Below, in pieces: positions 31,404-40,313 of a stretch of 64,000 nucleotides of DNA. Source of the DNA: Lentibacillus sediminis (GTDB lineage Bacteria > Bacillota > Bacilli > Bacillales > Amphibacillaceae); contig NZ_NIXK01000001.1 in the NCBI RefSeq assembly GCF_002763455.1, positions 744,001 through 808,000 of the forward strand, in the 5' to 3' direction. A program made the translations under genes and the position numbers. The notes beneath the pieces were generated by a model. The model was given only the letters and a program-made list of their open reading frames with translations. It had not been told where the DNA came from and made no database searches. The stretch's first letter is position 1. Each line of letters begins with the position of its first letter.

Positions 31404-32828
31404 TTGCAACCCCATCCAACCTCATCCACGACAGACGCTCCCAGCAATGAAGCAATTTCCCGGCTGCTTTCAGGAAAACTGCTGCTTCGTGAAGAGTTCC
31501 CTCTGGATGAAAAAACCTTTCAGCGATTCCTAGAGCAAAAGCTTATCGCGCCCACCGCATCAATTCTCACAAAAGCCTTTTCCCACCAATGCCAGCGCTG
31601 CGGAAATAAAAAGAAGTCACTATTTGCCCTGATCCCCTGTGAAATTTGTCTTTCCACCCATTTATACTGCAGAAAGTGCATAGAGATGGGCCGGGTGATG
31701 GCCTGTCAGCCGCTTTACTATTGGACAGGTGAAAAGCCGGTTTGGCCGGCGCATGCAGATCCCTGCACCTGGGAAGGGGCACTGACACACCTGCAGCAGC
31801 GGGCAGCGGACCGGATTGCTGAAGCTATTGCAGGACAAGAGAAAGAGCTATTATGCTGGGCTGTGTGCGGTGCCGGAAAAACGGAAATGCTTTTTCCAGG
31901 CATCACAAAAGCACTCAAGCTCGGCAGGCGAATCTGCATCGCCACACCGCGGGCGGATGTCGTCCGTGAACTGCTGCCCCGCATCCGCCGTGCCTACCAA
32001 GACGTCGAGGTGGAAGGCTTATATGGAGGCAGTGAGAATAAAGCAGGGAGTGCCCAGCTCATTCTGGCTACCACGCATCAGCTGCTCCGCTATCAGGACG
32101 CTTTTGATGTGATGGTAATCGACGAAATTGATGCTTTCCCCTATCATGCTGATCCTTCCCTGCCGTTTGCTGCCGAGCGGGCAAAGACCTCAGCGAGCAC
32201 CACGATCTACCTGACCGCCACCCCTAGAAAAAATCACCGCAAACGGATAAACCGGAGAAATCTGCCGCATATCTTTGTTCCTGTCCGATTTCATGGACAC
32301 CCGCTTCCTGTCCCCAAACTGAACATTTCCTTTTCGCTGAAACGCGATTTAAAAAACGCCATCCTCCCGCAAGCCTTTCAAAAATGGACCGAAGCAAGAG
32401 AAACGAAAAAACGACAGCTGCTGATTTTTGTTCCAGCTGTATCAATGGCAGAAAACTTGCAAGAACCGCTCACACAGTTTTTTCTAAAGGAAAGAACTAT
32501 TTCATCACCGGATCAGCTGACCGCCGTGCATGCCGCTGATCCGGATCGTGAAGAAAAAGTGCAGCAATTCCGGGACAAACAGCTTCATATCCTGATAACA
32601 ACGACGATACTGGAGCGGGGCGTTACTTTTCCTTCTGTCGATGTTGCCGTATTGGATGCCGGACATGAAGTTTTTGATGAAGCAGCGCTTGTGCAAATTG
32701 CCGGACGAGCCGGCAGAAGTCCGGATGATCCGACAGGCGAGGTAGTCTTTTTCCATGAAGGAAAGACAGATGCGATGGTTCAGGCGAAAGAAGCGATTCG
32801 GAAAATGAATCACCGGGGAGGGATATGA
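31404..32828 (+). CDS. comFA: ComFA competence helicase
   Basis: ComFA, 474 residues, a DEAD-type ATP-dependent translocase needed for DNA uptake. The N-terminal zinc region has Cys63/66 (CQRC), Cys79/82 (CEIC) and Cys89/92 (CRKC); Walker A is AVCGAGKT (154-161), the DEAD box reads DEID (240-243), motif III is TATP, and motif VI QIAGRAGRS lies near 425. TTG 31404 has AAAGGAG 8 bases upstream; the frame is open earlier but overlaps degV. comFC follows after one base. comFB, present between them in B. subtilis, is absent. Confidence 0.95.
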   Translation: MQPHPTSSTTDAPSNEAISRLLSGKLLLREEFPLDEKTFQRFLEQKLIAPTASILTKAFSHQCQRCGNKKKSLFALIPCEICLSTHLYCRKCIEMGRVMACQPLYYWTGEKPVWPAHADPCTWEGALTHLQQRAADRIAEAIAGQEKELLCWAVCGAGKTEMLFPGITKALKLGRRICIATPRADVVRELLPRIRRAYQDVEVEGLYGGSENKAGSAQLILATTHQLLRYQDAFDVMVIDEIDAFPYHADPSLPFAAERAKTSASTTIYLTATPRKNHRKRINRRNLPHIFVPVRFHGHPLPVPKLNISFSLKRDLKNAILPQAFQKWTEARETKKRQLLIFVPAVSMAENLQEPLTQFFLKERTISSPDQLTAVHAADPDREEKVQQFRDKQLHILITTTILERGVTFPSVDVAVLDAGHEVFDEAALVQIAGRAGRSPDDPTGEVVFFHEGKTDAMVQAKEAIRKMNHRGGI

Positions 32829-32829
32829 G

Positions 32830-33504
32830 ATGGAATGTTTGTGGTGCCAGGAAGCGATTATGCCGGAAGTAAACTGGGCTACCCTTGTGCAGCTTTCCCC
32901 AAAGCGTTCCTTATGCCCTGGATGTGAGGAGGAAATGGAGCGGATTCACGGCAAACGCTGTCCGCGCTGCAGCAAAGTGGGCTCAGATGCCGTTTGTCGT
33001 GACTGCAGCTGGTGGGAGGAGCGTATGCCTAAAGAAACTTTAGCACAGAATTACTCGGTATTCTCCTATAACGCACGGATGAAAGAAATGATTGCCAAAT
33101 GGAAATACCGCGGGGATTATCATCTTGGCCACGCATTTAAGCAGCATGTAAAGACTGCGTTCGCCGATTGGAATTTTTCCGAGGAAGCCATCGCAGTGCC
33201 AATTCCCTTAAGCGAGGAACGGCTGCAGGAGCGCGGGTTTAACCAAGCAAAAATGCTGGCATCGTTTTTGCCGTTGGAGACAGAAGAGGTGCTCACTCGG
33301 CTGCACGGAGAAAAGCAGTCAAAAAAAACGCGAGAGGAACGGATTTTAACGGAAAATCCATTTGTCCTCGAAAAAGCACTTCACAAACCAGTTGTTCTTG
33401 TCGATGATATTTATACAACCGGCACGACATTGAGGCATGCAGGAGCACTGCTGCATGCCTTAGGCTGTCCAGCTGTCTATGCGTTCACGCTTATAAGGGG
33501 ATAG
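32830..33504 (+). CDS. comFC: ComFC phosphoribosyltransferase-like competence protein
   Basis: ComFC, 224 residues. A zinc-binding N-terminus with four Cys pairs (CLWC, CPGC, CPRC, CRDC) is followed by a phosphoribosyltransferase fold with VPIPLSEERLQERGFNQA and the PRPP loop VVLVDDIYTTGTTL. It works with ComFA during uptake of transforming single-stranded DNA; no base substrate is known. ATG 32830 is one base after the comFA stop, with GGAGGGATATGAG before it, so translation is coupled. Confidence 0.94.
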   Translation: MECLWCQEAIMPEVNWATLVQLSPKRSLCPGCEEEMERIHGKRCPRCSKVGSDAVCRDCSWWEERMPKETLAQNYSVFSYNARMKEMIAKWKYRGDYHLGHAFKQHVKTAFADWNFSEEAIAVPIPLSEERLQERGFNQAKMLASFLPLETEEVLTRLHGEKQSKKTREERILTENPFVLEKALHKPVVLVDDIYTTGTTLRHAGALLHALGCPAVYAFTLIRG

Positions 33505-33540
33505 CTGGAGCGAGGCTGGTACATCAAGGAGGAATCATCA

Positions 33541-33957
33541 TTGGCTGAGCTAGCAAATTGTACCCGTTGCGACGTGGTTTTTGTTAAACATACGAGAGAT
33601 ATTTGTCATGACTGTCAAAAGTCAGAAGAAGACGCTTACCAGACCGTGTACCAATTTTTGACCATCCGCAAGAACAGGGAGGCAACCATTCCGGAGATTG
33701 TGGAGGCCACCGGAGTGGAGGAGAAACTGCTTATCAAATTTTTAAAAGAAAAAAGACTACAGCCATCACAGTTTCCCAAACTTTCTTATCCATGTGAAAA
33801 ATGTGATACGCCAATTGTTTCCGGAAAACTCTGCTACAAATGTACAGAGGAATTAAGAGAGGATCTAGAACGCTATGAAGTAAGCGAAAAGCGAAAAAAA
33901 GAGCAGGAAAAGCGCCGCCATACCTACTATGTCATGAGAGATCAGGAGAAAAGTTAA
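33541..33957 (+). CDS. yvyF: Flagellar operon protein YvyF
   Basis: YvyF, 138 residues, of the flagellar-operon family TIGR03826. Three cysteine pairs (CTRC, CHDC and CEKC...CYKC) suggest zinc binding; the middle part ATIPEIVEATGVEEKLLIKFLKEKRL looks like a small helix-turn-helix; the tail is charged. TTG 33541 follows AAGGAGG. It stands between comFC and flgM as in B. subtilis, where it is expressed with the com/flagellar genes. Exact function not established. Confidence 0.9.
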   Translation: MAELANCTRCDVVFVKHTRDICHDCQKSEEDAYQTVYQFLTIRKNREATIPEIVEATGVEEKLLIKFLKEKRLQPSQFPKLSYPCEKCDTPIVSGKLCYKCTEELREDLERYEVSEKRKKEQEKRRHTYYVMRDQEKS

Positions 33958-33966
33958 TTTTCCCTT

Positions 33967-33992
33967 TAAATCGGTAAAGGAATAGCCGATAA
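33967..33992 (+). promoter_or_regulatory. Sigma-D promoter upstream of flgM
   Basis: TAAA (33967-33970), 14-base spacer, GCCGATAA (33985-33992) match the sigma-D consensus TAAA-N14-16-GCCGATAT at 11 of 12 positions. The flgM operon in B. subtilis also has a sigma-D promoter, so the late flagellar genes here are under FlgM/sigma-D control. Confidence 0.88.
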
Positions 33993-34061
33993 TAGAAGAA
34001 ACAGGACATCATAACGGAAATGAACCATAGATAATGCATTACTGGAAGGGGTGAAGGCTTA

Positions 34062-34325
34062 ATGAAAATCAACGGGCCAAACCAATCGAATTTTCATCCA
34101 TATAAACAGCAGCTGCAGCAGCAGGCGGAACATAAGCAGGCGAAGAGCCATGAAGACAAACTGGAGATATCGAGCGAGGCAAAAAAGCTGCAGGAGAACG
34201 GAAAGGCTAGTGCAGAGCGGACTGCCCATGTTCAGGAAATCAAGCAGGCTGTAGATAGAGGAGAATATAAGGTAAATCATGAGCAAACGGCACAGAAGAT
34301 GATTGATTTCTGGAGGAAACAATAA
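34062..34325 (+). CDS. flgM: Anti-sigma-D factor FlgM
   Basis: FlgM, 87 residues, small, charged and mostly disordered, with the family C-terminal helix region VQEIKQAVDRGEYKVNHEQTAQKMIDFW. It binds and blocks sigma-D until the hook-basal body is complete. ATG 34062 follows AAGGGGTG. A sigma-D promoter just upstream provides the usual feedback loop. First gene of flgM-flgN-flgK-flgL. Confidence 0.93.
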   Translation: MKINGPNQSNFHPYKQQLQQQAEHKQAKSHEDKLEISSEAKKLQENGKASAERTAHVQEIKQAVDRGEYKVNHEQTAQKMIDFWRKQ

Positions 34326-34354
34326 ACAGCCAAACGCATCTAAAGGAGGAAACC

Positions 34355-34843
34355 ATGTCTATTCAGGCAATAACCCGGTCACTGGCCGAGCTGGTCGAGG
34401 CACATGAAGCCTTGGTAAATAACTCCCGGGAGAAAACAGCGGTCCTCAAAGAGGGATCTGCGGAAAAACTGCAGACTGTGCTCGTTAAAGAGCGGCAAAT
34501 CATTCAGGCCGTGGAAAACGCGGAGGCAAACAGACAAAAGGCAACAGCCGCATGGACGGCCGAGCATGCGCCACACCTGGAAAATGCCACCATTACAGAT
34601 ATTCTGGAATTGGCAGAAGAAGACAGGCAGCAGGAGCTTGCTGATGTGACTGCTGCCCTCACAAATAAAATTACGGAATTAAAACAGCAGGAGCAGCTGA
34701 ACCGGTCCTTGATTGATCAATCGATGCAATTTGTTCAGCTGTCACTGCAGACATTGCAGCCGTCGATTCAGAATTTGAACTATGGAAAACAAAAGCAGGA
34801 GGGCACATCGTCCAGCCGCTCCCTTTTTGATTCCCGGGCGTAA
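34355..34843 (+). CDS. flgN: FlgN-type flagellar chaperone (YvyG)
   Basis: A 162-residue helical cytosolic protein of the FlgN family, chaperone for the hook-filament junction proteins FlgK and FlgL encoded next. The helical heptads around residues 5-60 and 95-140 are typical, with little other sequence identity. ATG 34355 follows AAAGGAGG. Synteny with B. subtilis yvyG carries most of the assignment. Confidence 0.9.
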   Translation: MSIQAITRSLAELVEAHEALVNNSREKTAVLKEGSAEKLQTVLVKERQIIQAVENAEANRQKATAAWTAEHAPHLENATITDILELAEEDRQQELADVTAALTNKITELKQQEQLNRSLIDQSMQFVQLSLQTLQPSIQNLNYGKQKQEGTSSSRSLFDSRA

Positions 34844-34862
34844 CTATTAGAGGAGGCAGGAC

Positions 34863-36350
34863 ATGAGTACATTTTATGGATTGGAAATGGCCAAGCAGGC
34901 ACTCTTTGCCCAGCAAGCAGCCTTACATACAACGGGACACAATATTTCCAATGCCAATACGGAGGGCTATTCCCGGCAGCGTGTTAATTTTGAGACCAAT
35001 ATTCCATTCCCCGGGGCTTCCCGGAACCGACCGGAGATACCCGGGCAGATTGGAACAGGTGTACAGGTCGGGGCTGTGGAGCGGATCCGCAATGAATACC
35101 TGGACGGTCAATTTCGCAGTGAAAACTCGAAGGCTGGGTTTTGGGAGACAAAAGCAGATGCTCTACGCAGGATGGAAAATGTGCTGAATGAGCCATCAGA
35201 AGCCGGACTTTCTCATTCCATGGATCAACTCTGGCAATCGTTGCAGGATCTTTCCGTGAATCCGGAAAACTCGGGGGCACGCTCAGTTGTGCTGCAGCGG
35301 GGACAGGCGCTGGCGGAGACGTTCCAGTATTTGTCCCAGTCCCTGAACACGATCCGCGGGGATTTGAAGACGGAAATTGATACAAAACTTAACAATGCTA
35401 ATTCTCTCTTGACGCAAATTCAGGAAATCAATGTGCAGGTGAAGCATTCGGAAACACACGGGTATCTGACAAATGATTTGTATGATCGAAGGGACAATTT
35501 GATTGATGAATTATCAAATATCATGCCGATCTCTACTTCTTATGATAATTCCCATGCAACTTCGGAAATGGCCGCTGGAGTGGTGACAATTACAGTTGTC
35601 GGGGAAAACGGTGCTTCACTGACCCTCTTGGACGGGATCAGCGGGGAAGTGCAGCAGTTTGATGAAGCGGTAACCGAAACCGTTGATGGAGTAGAAGTAA
35701 TTTCTGATATTACAGCAGGCGGTGTATCGCTTCCATTTAAGGACGCAAATGGCTCACTTTCCGGGCTCATAGAGGCATATGGCCATACGTTTAATGGTGA
35801 TGTGGAAGGAGAATTTACTTCTGTGCTCTCAAGTCTGGATCAGGCGGCGAAATCTTTTGTGGATGCTTTTAATGAGGTACACCGGGAAGGAACAGGACTT
35901 GATGGCAGTACTGGTGTGAATTTCTTCTCGGAAATAGGTGAGGTGAGCGGTGCAGCAGGAGCGATTGAGGTTGCCCTGGAAGAGCCTGACCAAATTGCTG
36001 CCAGCCTTAATGGCAATATGGGTGATGGACAAAATGCCCTAGAGCTCGCCCAAGTGTTTGATGAAGATCTTGATGGATTGGATAACAGCTCGGTCAAGGA
36101 CTTTTACGAGGGTGTAATTGGATCACTTGGCGTGCAGGCACAAGAGGCGAACCGGATGGCAGACAATACAGGCATGCTCCGGTCCCAGGTGGAAAATCAG
36201 CGTATGTCTGTAAGTAGCGTTTCTCTTGATGAGGAGATGTCTAATATGATCAAATTTCAGCACGCGTATAACGCCGCGGCCAGGACGATGACGGCGACCG
36301 ATGAATTGCTGGACCGGGTCATTAATAATATGGGATTAGTCGGGAGGTAA
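34863..36350 (+). CDS. flgK: Flagellar hook-filament junction protein FlgK
   Basis: FlgK (HAP1), 495 residues, exported by the flagellar type III system and forming the first junction ring on the hook. N-terminal FYGLEMAKQALFAQQAALHTTGHNISNANTEGYSRQRVNFE and C-terminal VSLDEEMSNMIKFQHAYNAAARTM..TDELLDRVINNMG are the conserved D0/D1 coiled coils. ATG 34863 follows AGAGGAGG. The variable middle is typical in length for Bacillus FlgK. Confidence 0.95.
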   Translation: MSTFYGLEMAKQALFAQQAALHTTGHNISNANTEGYSRQRVNFETNIPFPGASRNRPEIPGQIGTGVQVGAVERIRNEYLDGQFRSENSKAGFWETKADALRRMENVLNEPSEAGLSHSMDQLWQSLQDLSVNPENSGARSVVLQRGQALAETFQYLSQSLNTIRGDLKTEIDTKLNNANSLLTQIQEINVQVKHSETHGYLTNDLYDRRDNLIDELSNIMPISTSYDNSHATSEMAAGVVTITVVGENGASLTLLDGISGEVQQFDEAVTETVDGVEVISDITAGGVSLPFKDANGSLSGLIEAYGHTFNGDVEGEFTSVLSSLDQAAKSFVDAFNEVHREGTGLDGSTGVNFFSEIGEVSGAAGAIEVALEEPDQIAASLNGNMGDGQNALELAQVFDEDLDGLDNSSVKDFYEGVIGSLGVQAQEANRMADNTGMLRSQVENQRMSVSSVSLDEEMSNMIKFQHAYNAAARTMTATDELLDRVINNMGLVGR

Positions 36351-36356
36351 CGGGAG

Positions 36357-37232
36357 ATGAGAGTAACACAGGGAATGCTTACCAATAATATGCTGCAGAA
36401 TTTAGCCAGCAGCAATCAGCGTATGAACCAGTACATGGAACAGCTGAGCACGGGGAAAAAGATCACCCGCCCTTCCGATGATCCGGTGATTGCGATGAAG
36501 GGAATGGATTACCGCACCGAGGTCAAACAGGTGGAGCAGTACATGCGGAATACCAGTGAGCTGCATAATTGGATGGATAATTCCGATGCTGCCCTCGATA
36601 AAACAACGCAAGGATTGCAACGGCTGCGTGAACTGGCAGTACAGGCCAGCAATGATACATATGATGCAGAGGAACGACTGAACATACAGGAAGAAGCAAT
36701 GGAATTGAAAGAACATTTAGTAGAAATCGCCAACACACAGGTAAATGATAAATACATTTTCAACGGAACCGATACAAACAGCCGTCCGGTGGCTGATGAT
36801 GGCACGATCCTCCGCGATGGTGAGACACAGCCTGTAGAGATAGCAGTAGCTCAAGGTACGACACTTCAGGCAAGCGTTAACCCAGATGATGTGTTCAGCC
36901 AGGAATTCTTCACACGGATTGACCAGTTTATTACGGGACTTGGCGAAAATGATCGGAACGCAATTGAAGGAAGTTTGGAAGCAATCGATGAAAATATTAA
37001 TGCGACGATCAATACAAGAGCAGAACTGGGAGCGCGGATGAACCGGCTGGAATTGGTGGAAAACCGCCTCAGTGAACAAGAGATCATTGCCACCCGGACC
37101 ATGTCAGAAAATGAAGATGTGGACTATTCAAAAGCAATTATGGAATTAATGACTCAGGAGAGCCTGCACCGCGCCGCATTGTCTGCGGGCTCGCGGATTA
37201 TTCAGCCGTCTTTGATGGATTTTCTCAGGTAA
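36357..37232 (+). CDS. flgL: Flagellar hook-filament junction protein FlgL
   Basis: FlgL (HAP3), 291 residues, the second junction protein. N-terminus MRVTQGMLTNNMLQNLASSNQRMNQYMEQLSTGKKI and C-terminal LMTQESLHRAALSAGSRIIQPSLMDFL are characteristic of the flagellin-like D0/D1 helices. It begins 6 bases after flgK with GGGAG before ATG. Retained FlgK and FlgL argue that the cell once, or still, builds filaments despite the missing flagellin gene at the usual site. Confidence 0.95.
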   Translation: MRVTQGMLTNNMLQNLASSNQRMNQYMEQLSTGKKITRPSDDPVIAMKGMDYRTEVKQVEQYMRNTSELHNWMDNSDAALDKTTQGLQRLRELAVQASNDTYDAEERLNIQEEAMELKEHLVEIANTQVNDKYIFNGTDTNSRPVADDGTILRDGETQPVEIAVAQGTTLQASVNPDDVFSQEFFTRIDQFITGLGENDRNAIEGSLEAIDENINATINTRAELGARMNRLELVENRLSEQEIIATRTMSENEDVDYSKAIMELMTQESLHRAALSAGSRIIQPSLMDFLR

Positions 37233-37314
37233 GCTAGAGCTCTTGCTTAGGATAAATAGGCTATCTGGCGATGCGCATGAAAAGGCTCTGGAATGAAAGT
37301 GGGGGAGATGGGAG

Positions 37315-37878
37315 ATGAAGCTACCGCAAATCCGGATCGAATCCCAGCTGGCGAGGATTCAGATCCGGACCACGCCGGCCAGACAGGAGATCCGCCAGCC
37401 AGAGGCGGAGTTGACCATTCGCCAGCCGCAAGCCGAGGTATCGATTCAGACAACGCCCGGGCGGCTGCAGATTGATCAGACGCAAGCATGGGAAGATATG
37501 AATCTTATGCATGTTTTCCGTTTGAATGAAAAATTTGTCGACGAGGCAAAAGCAGATTGGTCGGCGGGAATCGCAAGGCGGGCGCAGCAGGGTACAGAAC
37601 TGATGCAGATAGAAAATGGCGGCAATCCGCTCGCTTCCCAGGCGACGGCCAACGCCTATGACGGGAAGAAAGCGCTTGGCATCACATTTATCCCGTCGCC
37701 TTTTGCTGTGAAAACGGACTATCAGCCAGCTGAGGTGGAGATCGATGTGCAAACAAACCCACCGGTAATTGACGCCAAGCAACAGCAGCCAGTGCACAAC
37801 TATTATCCGGGATCGGTGGAAACGAGCCTGAAACAGCAGGCTGAATTGGATATTACGTTCACTAATTTGTTTGCATAG
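37315..37878 (+). CDS. DUF6470 family protein (YviE-like)
   Basis: A 187-residue protein of the DUF6470 family, corresponding in position to B. subtilis yviE. The N-terminal half has short repeats of the type PQIRIESQLARIQIRTTPARQEI with alternating Gln, Ile and Arg, suggesting beta-strand repeats; a helical middle and an NYYPGSVET-type C-terminal motif follow. ATG 37315 has GGGGGAG upstream. Its function in flagellar assembly is unknown, but the location between flgL and fliW is conserved in Bacillus. Confidence 0.88.
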   Translation: MKLPQIRIESQLARIQIRTTPARQEIRQPEAELTIRQPQAEVSIQTTPGRLQIDQTQAWEDMNLMHVFRLNEKFVDEAKADWSAGIARRAQQGTELMQIENGGNPLASQATANAYDGKKALGITFIPSPFAVKTDYQPAEVEIDVQTNPPVIDAKQQQPVHNYYPGSVETSLKQQAELDITFTNLFA

Positions 37879-37895
37879 AAAGGAAGTTCAAGTCA

Positions 37896-38342
37896 ATGCA
37901 CATACAAACGAAATATTTAGGAGAACTGGAGATGGACGCAAGCAAAATCATACAGTTTCCTGCAGGGATTCCCGGTTTTAAAGAGGAAACAGCTTTTGTC
38001 CTGCTTGATCTGCCGGACAATCAGCTTTTTCAGGTTCTGCAATCCGTTCAGACAGTGGACGTTGCTTTTATCGTCCTCCATCCGTTTGATCTCTACCCGG
38101 ATTACGCCTTTGATCTGGACGATACGATGGCGGAAATTCTGGAAATCAACAAACGTGAGGATGTTGTGGTCCTGACCATCGTGACCCTGAAGAATCCATT
38201 TGCGGCAAGCACGATTAACCTCAAGGCACCGATCCTGATTAACCCAAACCGCAGACTTGGCAAACAATACATACTGAATCAGGATGAGCTTGCATCTAAG
38301 GCTCCGATCACCCCTGAAGTGGCAAAGGTGAAAGGAGAATAA
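37896..38342 (+). CDS. fliW: Flagellar assembly factor FliW
   Basis: FliW, 148 residues. Typical elements are [22 protein letters not shown] and [21 protein letters not shown]. In B. subtilis FliW binds either flagellin or CsrA; free CsrA blocks hag mRNA translation, so the trio FliW-CsrA-Hag keeps flagellin at set levels. csrA follows after 2 bases. ATG 37896 has AAAGGAAG upstream. hag itself is not in the expected place next to csrA. Confidence 0.94.
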   Translation: MHIQTKYLGELEMDASKIIQFPAGIPGFKEETAFVLLDLPDNQLFQVLQSVQTVDVAFIVLHPFDLYPDYAFDLDDTMAEILEINKREDVVVLTIVTLKNPFAASTINLKAPILINPNRRLGKQYILNQDELASKAPITPEVAKVKGE

Positions 38343-38344
38343 GC

Positions 38345-38578
38345 ATGCTTGTACTCACAAGAAAGCGCAATGAAGCCATCCAAATCGGTGAAGACGTTGA
38401 GATTAAAGTGCTCGCTATTGAAGGGGATCAAATCAAACTGGGGATCGATGCTCCAAAATCCGTTGACATTCACCGAAAAGAAATTTACCTGGATATCCAG
38501 GAGCAGAACAATGCCGCGGCCAACACTCCATCTGAACTTCTGCAACTGTTGAATGGTTCGGCGGATAAGGAATCCTGA
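38345..38578 (+). CDS. csrA: Carbon storage regulator CsrA
   Basis: CsrA, 77 residues, a dimeric RNA-binding protein. The start [23 protein letters not shown] is nearly invariant, with the RNA-contact residues in LTRKR and the later [15 protein letters not shown]. It binds GGA motifs in leader RNAs, notably the flagellin mRNA in B. subtilis, and is antagonised by FliW. Its start follows GGAGAATAAGC directly after fliW, so the two are coupled. Confidence 0.96.
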   Translation: MLVLTRKRNEAIQIGEDVEIKVLAIEGDQIKLGIDAPKSVDIHRKEIYLDIQEQNNAAANTPSELLQLLNGSADKES

Positions 38579-38581
38579 TCA

Positions 38582-38762
38582 TTTAAGTTTGCAGAAAAAA
38601 CTTTATAAGCCCGGTAGTTTATCCGATATAAAAGGAAAAGCCGGCCAGATATTATGTATCGGTTATTAATACAGATACGGATGAAGCGATTAAGGAAATA
38701 CCCCAAATAAAATGCTTGATATGTATGCGGAAGTGGCGGAATTTATGAGCATTCTCATGGAG
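38582..38762 (+). pseudogene. flaG: Decayed flaG remnant between csrA and fliD
   Basis: Pieces of FlaG can be read in different frames: FKFAEKTL from 38582, YYVSVINTDTDEAIKEIP (38651-38703) and, after a shift in CCCCAAATAAAATG, KMLDMYAEVAEFM (38709-38748). These match the FlaG C-terminus (LKF..HEELNEYYV...IREIPPKK.LDMYA...EF). Stops interrupt every frame and no start is present. In B. subtilis hag and flaG lie between csrA and fliD; here the whole gap is 204 bases, so hag and the front of flaG have been lost. Confidence 0.8.
38604..38629 (+). promoter_or_regulatory. Weak sigma-D-like promoter in the csrA-fliD gap
   Basis: TATA (38604-38607), 14 bases, TCCGATAT (38622-38629) match the sigma-D consensus with two substitutions. 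It may be the relic of the lost flagellin promoter or the functional promoter of fliD-fliS-fliT. It overlaps the flaG remnant. Confidence 0.35.
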
Positions 38763-38782
38763 TGTAAAAGGAGTGGGCAAAG

Positions 38783-40261
38783 ATGCGAATTGGCGGTTTA
38801 GCCAGCGGGATGGATATTGATTCGCTTGTCAATCAACTGATGACTGCCGAGCGAATTCCTTTGAACAAGATGGAACAGGACAGAACCTTGCTGGAATGGG
38901 AACGCGACGGATTTCGGGAGATTAACACAAAGCTGTCGGAATTGGATAACATGATGCTGGACATGAAATTAAGCCCCACGTACAACAGCAAATCTGTCCA
39001 TTCATCCAATGATTCAGCGGTGACTGCTACGGCGACATCGGCGAGTTCCAATGGGTTGTACAGTTTGGAAGTAACAGATCTTGCGACAAGTGCGATGAGA
39101 ATAAGTGCTCCACTGAATAATGTCGAGGACCCTTCCCAGCCATTGGATATAGACGAATTTGGAACCTTTACCTTCAGTACCTATGATGAAAATGAGAAAA
39201 AAATGAAGGCGCATGAATTTGAGGTTACGCGGGGCGACAGTCTGAATGATGTGCTGAAACAAATCACCGATGCGGATAACAACGTGCGGGCGTTTTTTGA
39301 TGAGCAGTCTAAGCAAGTGATTTTGGAAACGACTCGGACTGGTGATTACAATCAAGAGGGCGATGGCAAGGAAATTTCCTTTGATGCAGATAATACATTT
39401 TTCACAGATGTTCTACAGCTCGACCCCGCCGCTGAAGAAAAAGGCGGCACAGATGCCACATTTACGTATAACAAAAACTTAGAGTTAACATCCAAATCAA
39501 ACAGCTACGAATTAAACGGAATCACGTTCCAATTTCAGGATGTTGGCAGCGCCAATCTGACCGTCAACAATGATGTGGACAGTGCAGTCGAGAAGATTAC
39601 CGAGTTTGTCGAGAAATATAATGAAGTCGTTGAGGAAATGTCTGGCACTCAACAGGAAGAAAGGTATCGCGACTACCCCCCTCTCACAGATGAGCAGCGG
39701 GAGGAGATGTCGGAAAGTGAAATTGAACTGTGGGAGGAGCGGGCCAAGAGCGGGATCCTTCGCGGGGAATCTGCTATCACCAGTGGTTTGTTTTCCATGA
39801 GGCAAAGCTGGTACGCGAATGTGGAAACAGATGGAGCCTTCCAATCATTAACGGAGGTCGGCATCACCACAACCAGTGATTACCTGGACGGCGGAAAACT
39901 GGAAATTGATGAAGAAGTACTCCGCAGCAAGCTGGAAGAAGACCCGGCCAGTGTGCAGCAGCTTTTCTCCAACAGTTCAGAAGGCGCAGACAGAGGTCTG
40001 ATCAACCGGCTGGAGGATTCGCTTGGAGCAACAATGGACCAAATCGGCGAGCGTGCCGGAAGTGGCGGGGACACACTGGAAAATTATACCCTGGGCAGAG
40101 AAATGAAAGACCTCGAGGAACGGATCACAGCGTTTGAAGACCGTCTCACTCAGGTGGAAAACCGCTACTGGAGCCAGTTCACCGCAATGGAAACAGCCAT
40201 TTCGCGGATGAACCAACAGTCCACGATGCTAATGAATAATTTCGGCGGCGGAAACATGTAG
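38783..40261 (+). CDS. fliD: Flagellar filament cap protein FliD
   Basis: FliD (HAP2), 492 residues, forms the cap under which flagellin polymerises. N-terminus RIGGLASGMDIDSLVNQLMTAERIPLNKM and the C-terminal coiled coil MKDLEERITAFEDRLTQVENRYWSQFTAMETAI are diagnostic. ATG 38783 follows AAAAGGAG. fliS and fliT follow. The gene is intact, unlike the flaG remnant before it. Confidence 0.95.
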   Translation: MRIGGLASGMDIDSLVNQLMTAERIPLNKMEQDRTLLEWERDGFREINTKLSELDNMMLDMKLSPTYNSKSVHSSNDSAVTATATSASSNGLYSLEVTDLATSAMRISAPLNNVEDPSQPLDIDEFGTFTFSTYDENEKKMKAHEFEVTRGDSLNDVLKQITDADNNVRAFFDEQSKQVILETTRTGDYNQEGDGKEISFDADNTFFTDVLQLDPAAEEKGGTDATFTYNKNLELTSKSNSYELNGITFQFQDVGSANLTVNNDVDSAVEKITEFVEKYNEVVEEMSGTQQEERYRDYPPLTDEQREEMSESEIELWEERAKSGILRGESAITSGLFSMRQSWYANVETDGAFQSLTEVGITTTSDYLDGGKLEIDEEVLRSKLEEDPASVQQLFSNSSEGADRGLINRLEDSLGATMDQIGERAGSGGDTLENYTLGREMKDLEERITAFEDRLTQVENRYWSQFTAMETAISRMNQQSTMLMNNFGGGNM

Positions 40262-40313
40262 CAGCGGATGGCATGATTGCCAGCGCTTAATGCAAGGAAA
40301 AGGAGGAGCTGGA

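Noticed and set aside
38349-38552. Alternative 67-residue frame within csrA
   Set aside because: csrA in the other frame is an almost invariant protein with a proper start; this is a shadow.
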